Below, piece after piece: positions 10,115 through 17,970 of a DNA stretch of 64,000 nucleotides; the first letter of the stretch is position 1; each line of letters starts with the position of its first letter. The notes beneath the pieces are model-generated. The model saw only the letters and a list, made by a program, of their open reading frames with translations, searched no databases and was not told the origin of the DNA. Origin of the DNA: Mycobacterium sp. URHB0044. GTDB lineage: Bacteria; Actinomycetota; Actinomycetes; Mycobacteriales; Mycobacteriaceae. The position numbers and the translations under genes are program-made. The stretch lies in the NCBI RefSeq assembly GCF_000620625.1, contig NZ_JIAW01000011.1:62001-126000 (forward strand), in the 5' to 3' direction.

Positions 10115-10854
10115 TGCATCCGCCGTTGCATGCGCAGCGCCACAGCGCCGAACACCACGAGAAGGCCGAGACACCACGCGAGGCTCATCGCCAGGTTGCC
10201 GGGGTTGACCAGGCCGACCGCGAACCCACGGAGCGTTTCGGTCACCTGCGAAACCGGTTGGTAGTGCACGAACGGCTGAATCCAGGACGGAAACGAACCG
10301 ACCGGCGCCATCCCGGTGGACAGCAGCACCAGCAGCAGCTGGGGGATCAGCAGCATCTGACTGGACGCGTCGGTCGACCTCACCTGGGTGCCCGTTGCGT
10401 CCGCACCCAGCGACAACGCCAGAGTCAGGGTCAGAACGGTAGCGACGAACGCGACGCCGTACAGGAACCCGCCTGCCATCCGAAAGCCGAAGACGTAGGC
10501 GATGCCGACGGCTGCGACCATGGCAAGGGCGCCCCGAATCATGCAGTAGAGCATGCGGGCGAACAGTGGAAGCAGGATGGGAATGGGCAACGTGCGCAAG
10601 CGAACTCCGAATCCGGTCGCCTGCTCGCGGGCAGCCCGGTCGGCGGTGGTCATCGCGCCGAAGAGCGTGGTCTGGATGATGACCGCGGGAAGGACGTACT
10701 GGGCGTAATCGACGCCGCCGGTGTCGACCAACCCGCGCAGCACCACGGTGAACCCGACGAACGTCGCGACCGGAACCAGGACCGCGAATACGAGGTCGAG
10801 ATCGCGCAGCGTGCCGCGAACGGTGCGCTCCACGAGCGCGACGAGCGCGTTCAT
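10111..10854 (-). CDS. drrB-like: ABC-2 type permease, DrrB-like
   Basis: A 247-residue permease with about six TM helices starting at ATG 10854 (MNALVALVERTV). It overlaps the ATPase stop by four bases (ATGA) and the downstream permease by four, so the three proteins should be made in fixed ratio. The conserved central loop and the SWIQPFVHYQPVSQVTETLR stretch match the second permease (EWIRPLIQFQPMSPTIESMR), showing the two are paralogues from a duplication. Confidence 0.8.
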   Translation of the reverse strand: MNALVALVERTVRGTLRDLDLVFAVLVPVATFVGFTVVLRGLVDTGGVDYAQYVLPAVIIQTTLFGAMTTADRAAREQATGFGVRLRTLPIPILLPLFARMLYCMIRGALAMVAAVGIAYVFGFRMAGGFLYGVAFVATVLTLTLALSLGADATGTQVRSTDASSQMLLIPQLLLVLLSTGMAPVGSFPSWIQPFVHYQPVSQVTETLRGFAVGLVNPGNLAMSLAWCLGLLVVFGAVALRMQRRMQ

Positions 10855-11783
10855 GCGGTGACGGCCGACGGGCTGAGATGCAGGAAGACCTCGTCGAGCG
10901 ATGGCTTGCGCAGCGAGATGTCGATCAGCTCGACGCCGAGCCGGTCGATCCGGCGGAGCACCTCGGTCAGGGTCGCCGCACCCGCGGCAGCAGGCACCGA
11001 CACCGTATTCGCGTCGAAGTCGGCCTCGACGCCCTCGAAGTCGACCAAGACGGCTGCGATCCGGGAGATGTCCTCCGGGCGCACGGGCGTCACCTGGCAG
11101 AAGCTGAACCCCACGCGGCGCTTGAGGTCCTCGGCGGTTCCGCTGGCGATGACCCGGCCCGAGTCGAGGATGACGATCGAATCGCTGAGCACGTCGGCTT
11201 CTTCGAGATACTGCGTCGTGAGCAGGATCGTCACGTCCTGAGCGGACAGCGACGACACCAACGACCACACGTCGCGGCGGCTGCGGGGATCCAGCCCCGT
11301 GGTCGGCTCGTCGAGGTAGAGGACCTTCGGCGGAACCACGAGTGCCGCGGCGATGTCGATGCGCCGGCGCATGCCCCCCGAATACGTGACGACACGCCGG
11401 TCGGCGGCGTGCCGCATGTCGAACTGGTCGATCAGCTCGTCGGCCCGCCGCCGGGAATGCTTGCGCCGCAGGCCCCTCAGCCTGCCGAAGAGCTCGAGGT
11501 TCTCGCGCCCGGTGAGCAAGAGGTCGAGCGCGGTCTCCTGTCCGGTGACACCGATGTTCGCGCGCACCCGTCCGGACTGTTCGACGGTGTCGTACCCGGC
11601 CACGACGGCTCTTCCGGCGTCGGGTTGCAGCAATGTGGACAGGATCTTGACCACGGTGGTCTTGCCTGCCCCGTTGTGGCCCAGCAAGGCGCAGACCGTC
11701 CCGGTGGGAACGGAGAAGCTGACGTCCTGCAGCGCTGGCACCCCACCGCCGAACGTCTTCGAGACGCCATCAAGCTCGATCAC
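10851..11783 (-). CDS. drrA-like: ABC transporter ATP-binding protein, DrrA-like
   Basis: A 310-residue ATPase with Walker A (GHNGAGKT), signature YSGGMRRR, and Walker B plus D-loop LYLDEPTTGLDPRSR, followed by the C-terminal extension seen in DrrA-type daunorubicin-resistance ATPases. I used the GTG at 11783 (VIELDGVSKTFGGG), since homology begins there; no clear Shine-Dalgarno is seen, and an in-frame ATG lies about 100 bp upstream. Phthiocerol dimycocerosate export in M. tuberculosis uses DrrABC together with MmpL7; this locus likewise pairs a Drr-like set with an MmpL. Confidence 0.82.
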   Translation of the reverse strand: MIELDGVSKTFGGGVPALQDVSFSVPTGTVCALLGHNGAGKTTVVKILSTLLQPDAGRAVVAGYDTVEQSGRVRANIGVTGQETALDLLLTGRENLELFGRLRGLRRKHSRRRADELIDQFDMRHAADRRVVTYSGGMRRRIDIAAALVVPPKVLYLDEPTTGLDPRSRRDVWSLVSSLSAQDVTILLTTQYLEEADVLSDSIVILDSGRVIASGTAEDLKRRVGFSFCQVTPVRPEDISRIAAVLVDFEGVEADFDANTVSVPAAAGAATLTEVLRRIDRLGVELIDISLRKPSLDEVFLHLSPSAVTA

Positions 11784-12005
11784 AAGGGGAAACGATACCG
11801 TGGCTGGGCTTGCCGTGGCGACCAAACCCCTTGAGCTCCAATCGCGTTCGAACACCGGCCCTGGATGCTCGGGCATACCTTTGCTGTCGCACAACGGATG
11901 TGTCGTCGTGACCGGTACGCGTCGCGCAGGACGGGCCGATGTGGTCGCTGAGATCGAGGAATTCGCCGTGGATCCGCGGGGTAGGACGGCCGGTCCACTG
12001 GGCTC

Positions 12006-12740
12006 GTGGTGCAAGGCTACGATCACCGTGTGCTCGGACGGCTGCACTTTTCGATCATCGTTCCCGCACACAACGAGGAGAAGTACATCGGAAACACCCT
12101 CGAACACATCGCGAATCTGGCGTATCCGAAGGAATCGTACGAGGCGCTCGTCGTCGAGAACTGCTCGTCGGACCGAACACTCGAGGTCGCAAAGCGGTTC
12201 GACGGCGGCAACATCCGGGTCTTCTCCAGTCCGACGGCCGGGGTCTCGGCCGCCAAGAACTTCGGCATCGATCGACTCTCGCGCGACAGCGACTGGGTGG
12301 TATTCCTCGATGCAGACACCATTCTCGAGCCGAACTTCCTGAACGACCTCGCTGCGATGCTTGACGCTGCGCGCAAACCACTCGCGGTGGGCACCACCAA
12401 GGTTCGGCCGCTCGGCGGTGGTCGCGCGGCGCGGGCATGGTTTGCGTACTACGACGTTGCCCACCGGTGGGGAAAGGGCTCCTACGCCATCCAGATAGCG
12501 CGGCGATCGCTGTTCCCGGCACTCAAATTCGACGAGCGCCTCACCATGGGCGAAGACCTGCTGCTGATCAAGCGGGCACGTGAGTCGGGCGACTTCTTCT
12601 TCCTGCCGACCCGCACGGTGTACACGTCGACACGGCGTTTCGACACCGTGGGGTACTGGACGCTGTTCTTCCAGTGGACGGTGGTGTCCGTCCTGCCCGC
12701 ACGGTTACAGAAACTGTTCGGCTACAAGATCATCCGCTGA
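12006..12740 (+). CDS. GT2-family glycosyltransferase
   Basis: The roughly 244-residue protein is a GT-A fold family 2 enzyme. It shows FSIIVPAHNEE, the DXD-type metal site as FLDADT near residue 101, and a catalytic acidic motif MGEDLLL near 181. The C-terminus (YWTLFFQWTVVSVLPARLQ) is hydrophobic and may rest on the membrane. GTG starts at 12006, 12009 and 12030 are all possible. It is divergent from the ABC genes across 222 bp and overlaps the fadD 3' end by 11 bp. It probably adds a further sugar to the locus glycolipid. Confidence 0.8.
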   Translation: MVQGYDHRVLGRLHFSIIVPAHNEEKYIGNTLEHIANLAYPKESYEALVVENCSSDRTLEVAKRFDGGNIRVFSSPTAGVSAAKNFGIDRLSRDSDWVVFLDADTILEPNFLNDLAAMLDAARKPLAVGTTKVRPLGGGRAARAWFAYYDVAHRWGKGSYAIQIARRSLFPALKFDERLTMGEDLLLIKRARESGDFFFLPTRTVYTSTRRFDTVGYWTLFFQWTVVSVLPARLQKLFGYKIIR

Positions 12741-14490
12741 CGCCGACGGGCTCCCGTCCCACGTCGAGCCGGGTGAACTGATCGTTGCGGTAGCGCTCGG
12801 CGCAGGCCGACCTGCGGATCTTCCCGCTGGTGGTGATCGGAATGGAGCCTCGCGGCACCAACACCAGATCCGCCGCGGTCAGCCCGTGCGTCGTCGAAAT
12901 CGCCGACGTCACATCGCGTTTGACGGATTGCAGCTTCTCCAGCACCTCTTCGTCGGTGTCGCCGCGCTTCTTGACTTCGATGATGGCGACCAGCTGCTCG
13001 CTACGGTCGTCCTGCACCGAAATCGCCGCGACGCGGCCGCCGGTGATCTCCTGGATCGTGGCCTCGATGTCATCGGGGTAGTGGTTGGTGCCACGCACGA
13101 TGACGAGGTCCTTGATGCGGCCGATGATGAAGAGCTCCCCATCGAAGATGAAGCCCAGGTCGCCGGTCCGCAACCATGGTCCCTCGGAGGTGCCGGCCGG
13201 GGGATTCACGATTTGGCCGTTGAAGGTGTCTTCGGTCTGTTCGGTCTTGTTCCAGTAACCGAGGCACACGTTGTCACCCTGCAACCAGATCTCGCCGATC
13301 TTGCCCGGTGGGCACTCGGTCCTCTGCTCGGGGTCCACGATCCGCGCCGCCGGTGATTTCGGTGTGCCGTAGCTGACCAGCGGCGTACCTTCGCCGGCTT
13401 CGCAGGGCTCGGCCAGTCCATCCGACAATTTGTCGAGACGGAAGTTGACGATCTTCGGGCCGTCGGGCTCGCGGGTGGCGACGTACAGCGTTGCCTCGGC
13501 CAGTCCGTAGCACGGCTTGAGTACCTTCTCCTGCAAGCCGAAACGTGAGAACCGCTGGTTGAAGCGCTTGAGCGTGGCTTCGTGCACCCGCTCCGCGCCG
13601 CTCATCACGCTCACGACGCCGCTGAGGTCGAGTCCCGCCATGTCCTCGTCCGTGGTCCGTGCGACGGCCAGTTCGAAGGCGAAGTTCGGAGCGGCGGTCA
13701 AGGCGTTCTTGCTGGTGGCCATCAACTGAATCCACCGGGCCGGACGGGCGAGGAACGACAACGGGGTGGTGACCACCGTCTGCCAGCCACCGAGGATCGG
13801 CGCGCAGATGCCGAGTAGCAGTCCCATGTCGTGATAGAAGGGCAGCCACGACACCGCGGTGGTACCGGCGGGCGCCACCTTCGCCTCCGGAAAGAAGTCG
13901 GTCATCATCTGCTCGAAATTGGCGTTCAGATTTCGGTAGGACACCATCACGCCGGCAGGTGTGCGCGTCGATCCCGACGTGTACTGCAGGTAGGCGGTTT
14001 CCGGGCGGGGCGCATCGCGGCGGATGACGCGGTGCCTGCCGTCGAGGTCCAGTTTGTCGACTTCGATGAGGGTCGGTGCCGGCTGGTCGCCCTGTGGTTT
14101 GAGGTACCCGGCGACGACGTCGGCGATCGGCGAGGTGGTGAACACGACCGTCGGCTCGGAGTCCCGCAGCACGGCAGTCACCCGCTCGTCGTGGGCCCCG
14201 ACCATCGGCGTGGACAGCGGAACGGCGATCAGCCCCGCCTCCAGGGACCCGAGAAACGCGACCAGATACTCCAGGCCCTGTGGTGCCACGATGACCGCGC
14301 GGTCACCGGTGGTGGCGACGCCGGCGAGTTCGCGTGCCAGGTTCGTCGTGCGGCGATACAGCTGACCCCAGGTCAGGCTGGTCGTGACGCCGTCCCAATC
14401 CTGCTCGTAGTCGATGAACGTGAATGCAGTGTCGTTCGGCTGCAAACTTGCCCGTTCACGGAGGATTGCGGGGATCGACGAGTCGGGCAT
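12730..14490 (-). CDS. fadD24-like: Long-chain fatty acyl-AMP ligase (FadD24/FadD25-like)
   Basis: The 586-residue protein is an adenylate-forming enzyme of the FAAL branch, which activates fatty acids as acyl-adenylates for loading onto a polyketide synthase. The P-loop-like motif is YTSGSTRTP near residue 169, SWLPFYHDMGLL is the FAAL active-site stretch near 220, and LRTGDLGFIFDGELFIIGR and the C-terminal lysine region GSIPITTSGKIRR are present. The ATG at 14490 follows GAGAGG. In M. tuberculosis fadD24 lies near pks5 and papA4, so this gene likely primes the synthase at the window start. Confidence 0.88.
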   Translation of the reverse strand: MPDSSIPAILRERASLQPNDTAFTFIDYEQDWDGVTTSLTWGQLYRRTTNLARELAGVATTGDRAVIVAPQGLEYLVAFLGSLEAGLIAVPLSTPMVGAHDERVTAVLRDSEPTVVFTTSPIADVVAGYLKPQGDQPAPTLIEVDKLDLDGRHRVIRRDAPRPETAYLQYTSGSTRTPAGVMVSYRNLNANFEQMMTDFFPEAKVAPAGTTAVSWLPFYHDMGLLLGICAPILGGWQTVVTTPLSFLARPARWIQLMATSKNALTAAPNFAFELAVARTTDEDMAGLDLSGVVSVMSGAERVHEATLKRFNQRFSRFGLQEKVLKPCYGLAEATLYVATREPDGPKIVNFRLDKLSDGLAEPCEAGEGTPLVSYGTPKSPAARIVDPEQRTECPPGKIGEIWLQGDNVCLGYWNKTEQTEDTFNGQIVNPPAGTSEGPWLRTGDLGFIFDGELFIIGRIKDLVIVRGTNHYPDDIEATIQEITGGRVAAISVQDDRSEQLVAIIEVKKRGDTDEEVLEKLQSVKRDVTSAISTTHGLTAADLVLVPRGSIPITTSGKIRRSACAERYRNDQFTRLDVGREPVGVSG

Positions 14491-14871
14491 CGAGTGGCCT
14501 CTCTCAACGGTGGTGCGGGAAACAGTAGGTCGAGCTTATGGAATGAGAACACGAGTTGCTCGGTCATGGCCAAATGACACGTGACACAGCGGGATGGCAC
14601 CGGCGTCCGCTGTGCGCGCATCGTGCTGGTGCCCGCGAAGATAGCAAATAAGTTGTGGTTCACCTGATTTCGCGCCCGGATTGAGGCGAGTACCTTCCGC
14701 AGGGTCCTGAACAGCGTCGGGCTGGTGAGTCCGGGCGTGGTGGTTCGGATTTGAATACCACTTTCGGTTGCCAGTCGACACGCTGGTTCATCTTTCCGTT
14801 CTCACGTAGTGGGGCGTTGGCCCCCAACGCGATTCGGCAGTCAGCTGGCCCGCGGTGTCGACACGGCAGCG
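14491..14871. other. Intergenic stretch between fadD and the F420 oxidoreductase gene
   Basis: About 380 bp with no convincing gene; open frames here lack family features. It holds the fadD leader and two hairpins: a perfect 8-bp inverted repeat CACAGCGG / CCGCTGTG at 14585-14592 and 14607-14614, and a tighter one at 14814-14830 described separately. Confidence 0.5.
14814..14830 (-). terminator. Hairpin after the F420 oxidoreductase gene, possible U-less terminator
   Basis: GCGTTGG and CCAACGC form a perfect 7-bp G+C-rich stem with a three-base loop, 41 bp past the stop of the oxidoreductase gene. No T tract follows, so it would be a non-canonical terminator of the kind often proposed in mycobacteria. 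Confidence 0.4.
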
Positions 14872-15357
14872 TCAAATGGTTTCCGGTGCAGCGATTCCCG
14901 GATCGGACCGGTCGAGCTTCACTTCGACGATGGCGCTGTCGGGCCAGAGGCTTCTGGTGGTCGCGCGGCGCAGCTTCTCGCGTAGCGGAAGGCCGCTGTG
15001 CACGTTCTTGACGCCCGGCACCTTGAGCAGGGGGACGACGTTGTACTGCCAGCCGTAGCGGCGGTGCAACTCGCGGTTGGCCGCCTCGGCGGCCCGTCCC
15101 TCGAGGATCGACGCCGTCCCTGTCACGGTGGGTGTCGCGGTGGCGTAGCGGCCGCGGTGATCGCACGGCCACAGTTCGACGCGGGGATCGGCGGTGAGCC
15201 TGCGCGTCTTCGGGCCGACCTTGGTCCGGAAGAACAGGCTGTCGCCGTCGACGTAGAACCAGATCGGCGTGTCGACGCCGACGCCGTCGCGGCGGTAGGT
15301 GCGCAGTTGTGCGTAGCGTGCGGCGGTGAGGCCGTCCAGCAGGGCGATGTCGGTCAT
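14872..15357 (-). CDS. PPOX-class F420-dependent oxidoreductase
   Basis: A 161-residue split-barrel flavin/F420-binding protein of the pyridoxamine-phosphate-oxidase class. The early DTPIWFYVDGDSLFFRT and the middle KTRRLTADPRVELWPCD stretches are characteristic. Mycobacterial members use reduced F420 to reduce quinones, biliverdin or other redox-active compounds. It is divergent from a MerR gene across 62 bp, and a MerR-type promoter places transcription start at its ATG, so a small-molecule or redox signal sensed by MerR probably switches it on (inference). Confidence 0.8.
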   Translation of the reverse strand: MTDIALLDGLTAARYAQLRTYRRDGVGVDTPIWFYVDGDSLFFRTKVGPKTRRLTADPRVELWPCDHRGRYATATPTVTGTASILEGRAAEAANRELHRRYGWQYNVVPLLKVPGVKNVHSGLPLREKLRRATTRSLWPDSAIVEVKLDRSDPGIAAPETI

Positions 15358-15363
15358 GATCCG

Positions 15364-15394
15364 ATTGAACGACTTCGAGTCGGCTTGAAGTCAA
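15364..15394 (-). promoter_or_regulatory. MerR-type operator/promoter with 19-bp spacer, leaderless
   Basis: On the - strand a -35 TTGACT (15394-15389) and a -10 TTCAAT (15369-15364) are separated by exactly 19 bp, the over-long spacer typical of MerR-activated promoters. A perfect palindrome GACTTC-N10-GAAGTC (15371-15392) lies in it. The -10 ends six bases before the ATG at 15357, so the mRNA would be leaderless. On the + strand TTGAAG (15385-15390) and CAGGAT (15408-15413), 17 bp apart, could serve the merR gene, again ending six bases before its GTG. Confidence 0.7.
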
Positions 15395-15419
15395 GTCCTC
15401 GTCACGTCAGGATGGGATC

Positions 15420-15803
15420 GTGCATCCTCCGTTGTCCATCGGCGACGTAGCCCAGCGTTCGGGCGTGGCGGCCACCACGTTGCGGTACTACGAGGATTCG
15501 GGCCTGCTGCGTCCACCGACCAGGGTGGGCGGCCGCCGGCGGTACGACGATTCGGTGCTGACCAGGCTCGAAGTGATCGGACTCTGCAAGGCAGCTGGCT
15601 TCACGCTCGACGAGATCCGGGTCCTGCTCTCCGATGCGACGCCGGGCCGCCCGGCGAGCCGGTCGCTGGCCAGGGCCAAGCTGTCGGACATCGATGCGCA
15701 GCTGGCCACCTTGAAACGGGCCAGGGAAATCATCGAATGGGCGATGAGCTGCGGGTGTGCCTCAGTCGATGCCTGTACGTGCGGGACGCGCGTCCCGTCC
15801 TAG
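15420..15803 (+). CDS. MerR-family transcriptional regulator with C-terminal cysteine cluster
   Basis: A 127-residue MerR regulator: winged HTH (SIGDVAQRSGVAATTLRYYEDSGLL, residues about 6-30), then the dimerising helix and a short effector region. Its C-terminus CGCASVDACTC spaces cysteines as C-x-C-x5-C-x-C near 112-122. SoxR carries C-x2-C-x-C-x5-C for its [2Fe-2S] cluster, so three positions match and the fourth is moved. Metal or Fe-S sensing is likely; which one is open. GTG start at 15420. Its stop shares CTAG with the convergent membrane-protein gene. Confidence 0.85.
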   Translation: MHPPLSIGDVAQRSGVAATTLRYYEDSGLLRPPTRVGGRRRYDDSVLTRLEVIGLCKAAGFTLDEIRVLLSDATPGRPASRSLARAKLSDIDAQLATLKRAREIIEWAMSCGCASVDACTCGTRVPS

Positions 15804-16534
15804 GTGTTGGCCTTGCTGAACCACTTGGTCTTGATGCGCCAGGAATGCGCCGATGTAAGGGCGAACCCGGCACCGCACAGGCAGGCGAAGATCCACACCA
15901 GGGTGCCCTTCTCAAGGGACTGCAGCGAGGGAACCAGCGCGGTGACGACGCGGACGAGGCACGCCATGATGCCGCTGAGGGAAGCGATCAGGTAGACGTT
16001 GGCCACGCGCCGTGACCGTGGATCCTTCCGCAGCACCAGCAGCGCACGGGCACCGTAACCCAGCAGGTAGATCAGCGTGGCGCACAGCATCAACCAGTAG
16101 ATGGTGAGCCATATGTCGGTGGGCACGTCGAAGAAGTCCGCCGCGTAGACGTGTGCGCCATTACCCAGCGTGAACGTGGCCAGCAGGAGCGGAATGCAGA
16201 TCGTCGCCGGAAGCTCGACGTACTGCTTGAACGTCCTCTGCATCGCGTGGTCGTCCTGCAGCCGGCCCAGCGCGTTGTAGACGACAGCAGATGCCGCCAC
16301 GATGTACAGGTCGTGGCCGATGTAGTCCTCGAGGTTCCACTTGCCGGTCAGAGCGTGCAGCCAATGCCCGAGGGTTTCGGAGGCGAATGGCGACATGAGC
16401 AGCACCGTTACGCCCTGCAAGGCGATGTTGAGTGTGGCGGCAACCTCCCAGCGGCACGACCACGTGACACGCCGGATCCACAAACTCCACGCGATACACG
16501 CCGTGGTGATTGCGATCAGGACTGTCAGGGTCAT
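15800..16534 (-). CDS. Multi-pass membrane protein paired with an HTH regulator
   Basis: A 244-residue protein with about six or seven predicted TM helices and no recognised enzymatic motif. It resembles, by eye, the membrane half of actinobacterial MAB_1171c-like putative transporters, which are commonly encoded next to a small HTH protein; here the usual C-terminal soluble domain is missing. The upstream same-strand neighbour is an HTH gene 44 bp away, so the pair is probably an operon. The ATG at 16534 has AAAGG upstream. Function unknown. Confidence 0.65.
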   Translation of the reverse strand: MTLTVLIAITTACIAWSLWIRRVTWSCRWEVAATLNIALQGVTVLLMSPFASETLGHWLHALTGKWNLEDYIGHDLYIVAASAVVYNALGRLQDDHAMQRTFKQYVELPATICIPLLLATFTLGNGAHVYAADFFDVPTDIWLTIYWLMLCATLIYLLGYGARALLVLRKDPRSRRVANVYLIASLSGIMACLVRVVTALVPSLQSLEKGTLVWIFACLCGAGFALTSAHSWRIKTKWFSKANT

Positions 16535-16578
16535 CGGTGTCGCCTTTGAGCTGAAATGCGGTTCAGCAAATACTACTG

Positions 16579-16944
16579 CTAAAGCGGGGGTGCATCGGGT
16601 CGTGGCGTGAGTTCGGACAATTTCGGCCGCCGAACGGTCCGCACGTCCGTCTTCGTTTCGTTAGCCGTCGCGACGCTCACCGGCGCGGATTCGAGGTAGC
16701 TCCACACCTCTTCACGACTCATCAGCCCGAACCGAACCTGCAGGTCCGGATAGCTGAGGTTGAACCGGTCCGCGACGTGTCGCAACTCCTCGGCGTTCGG
16801 GTAGTCGGCTTCCTTGATTCTCCGGTAGTAGGTGCTACTGGAGGTACCGAGGGCGTCGTAGATCGCCTTTGCGTCGACGTCTCCGTCGAGCAGGTAGTCG
16901 AGCAGGGCTTTGAGTTGCCTGCCGTTTTCATCGGTACGCGGCAC
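16579..16944 (-). CDS. HTH DNA-binding protein
   Basis: A 121-residue protein whose first 70 residues look like an XRE/immunity-repressor-type HTH (AKAIYDALGTSSSTYYRRIK, about 25-44, then AEELRHVADRFNLSYPDLQVRFG). The C-terminal 40 residues are polar and probably disordered. It starts at GTG 16944, 135 bp divergent from the half-condensation gene, and is followed by the membrane protein. It may control either or both. Not recognised as a named regulator. Confidence 0.65.
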   Translation of the reverse strand: MPRTDENGRQLKALLDYLLDGDVDAKAIYDALGTSSSTYYRRIKEADYPNAEELRHVADRFNLSYPDLQVRFGLMSREEVWSYLESAPVSVATANETKTDVRTVRRPKLSELTPRPDAPPL

Positions 16945-17066
16945 GGATACACCATAACCCGACTTCCCGCGATTGGGCAGTAGTAATCAGGAACAGGAGT
17001 GTTAGCCACTTATTGACACTGCCGTCACAGTTTTGGTAGAGGTCTCCCATTTCTGGGACAGTCGTG

Positions 17067-17079
17067 TAATCTCGCTCAC
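17067..17079 (+). promoter_or_regulatory. -10 element TAATCT of a probable leaderless promoter
   Basis: TAATCT (17067-17072) lies seven bases before ATG 17080. No Shine-Dalgarno is present. An imperfect palindrome, GTC(T)CCCA and TGGGAC, spans about 17042-17059 just upstream and could bind a regulator. Confidence 0.5.
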
Positions 17080-17694
17080 ATGATGCTCGCAAACTTTCAG
17101 GTGACTGATTACGACGGTGCCGGCCAGCCGACGAGCGATGCCGCGCTGTTGTCGGTGCCCCTCTCGGATGTCCTGACCCAGGAACTCGACGGCGCCAGCG
17201 AAGCACTGGGCGTCACCGCCGAGGATGTCCTGCTGGCTGCGCTGGGTCGCGCGATCGGGCGGACCATCGGCGAAGGCGTCGTTGCCGTCGACGTGCCCGG
17301 CCACGGTCGCGCCGTGTATCCGGTCGCGCTGTCCTGCATGGGCCCGCAGCGGATCGACGCCACTGAGATGCTGGCCGGCGTCCATTATCTGGTAGCGGCC
17401 GTGGCGCTGCACCGGACGGTGCACGGGGTGCCGGACCACCCGGTCGTGCAACCGCTGTCCGACGTCCTGTTCGCCTATGGCGCCTCCCGTCCCGCGCAGC
17501 TGGGCCACGCCCTCGAGCTGCGCGCACACCGCCGCGGCGGAATCCTCGTGCTGGACTGGTGGTACGACGAGAGCCGCTTCGAGGCCTACACCATCGAGGA
17601 GCTCTCCGAGCAGTTCCCGTTCGCGCTGATCGAGCTGACGTCGGAAGCCACGGCGCCCGTGCTCGGTGCCGCCGAATTGGCCATGGCCCATTAG
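17080..17694 (+). CDS. Orphan C-terminal half of a condensation-type domain
   Basis: The 204-residue product resembles only the second lobe of NRPS/PapA condensation domains: DVLLAALGRAIGR (about 49-61), DVPGHGR (70-76), the following YPVALS strand, and near the end RRGGILVLDWWYDESRFEAYT (about 150-170). The first lobe with the catalytic HHxxxDG is absent. The start is an intact leaderless-type ATG, so it is not simply a broken gene. It may be a non-catalytic partner or a relic. Its stop lies inside the ileS promoter region. M. tuberculosis has Rv1535, much smaller, at this position. Confidence 0.6.
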   Translation: MMLANFQVTDYDGAGQPTSDAALLSVPLSDVLTQELDGASEALGVTAEDVLLAALGRAIGRTIGEGVVAVDVPGHGRAVYPVALSCMGPQRIDATEMLAGVHYLVAAVALHRTVHGVPDHPVVQPLSDVLFAYGASRPAQLGHALELRAHRRGGILVLDWWYDESRFEAYTIEELSEQFPFALIELTSEATAPVLGAAELAMAH

Positions 17695-17720
17695 CCTGCG
17701 AATCCGCGAACCTCTAGAAT
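17691..17720 (+). promoter_or_regulatory. ileS promoter
   Basis: A -10 TAGAAT (17715-17720) is preceded at 18 bp by TTAGCC (17691-17696), a weak -35 that overlaps the stop of the upstream gene. Transcription would start near 17727, just before the T-box leader. Confidence 0.6.
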
Positions 17721-17726
17721 CGACGC

Positions 17727-17970
17727 ACAGGCACTGATCCGGCCATCACCGGGGAGCCTTCGGAAGAACGGCACGGGTGGCGTCATCGCCCGCGCTCAGT
17801 AGACCCGAACGGATGGGTCCGTAAACGCCCAACGAATTGAGCGGCGTGCCTCGTGTACGCAAGCGGGGTGGTACCGCGGCTCTCGCGCACACGCGCGACG
17901 TCGTCCCCGTGCCTGAACGAACCTGGGCTTCCGAGCGCCAGCGACATTTGGCACAGGAGACGACCTCGCA
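17727..17970 (+). ncRNA. T-box riboswitch controlling ileS
   Basis: The leader contains the T-box core GGGGTGGTACCGCG at 17865-17878, the sequence that pairs with the tRNA acceptor end. Near the 5' end GGCCATCACCGG carries an ATC isoleucine codon at 17745-17747 in a specifier-loop setting, followed by GGGGAGCCTTCGG. The short stem I and the AGGAG at 17955-17959 downstream of the antiterminator region fit the translational ileS T-boxes of actinobacteria, where uncharged tRNA-Ile frees the ribosome-binding site. No terminator with a T tract is seen, supporting translational control. Confidence 0.9.

Noticed and set aside
14660..15394. 244-residue - strand frame overlapping the F420 oxidoreductase
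   Set aside because: Arg/Pro-rich and out of frame with the recognised family protein at 14872-15357.
17013..17042. TTGACA at 17013 as -35 for the half-condensation gene
   Set aside because: The only -10 at proper spacing, TAGAGG, is poor, and TAATCT next to the ATG is too far away to pair with it.
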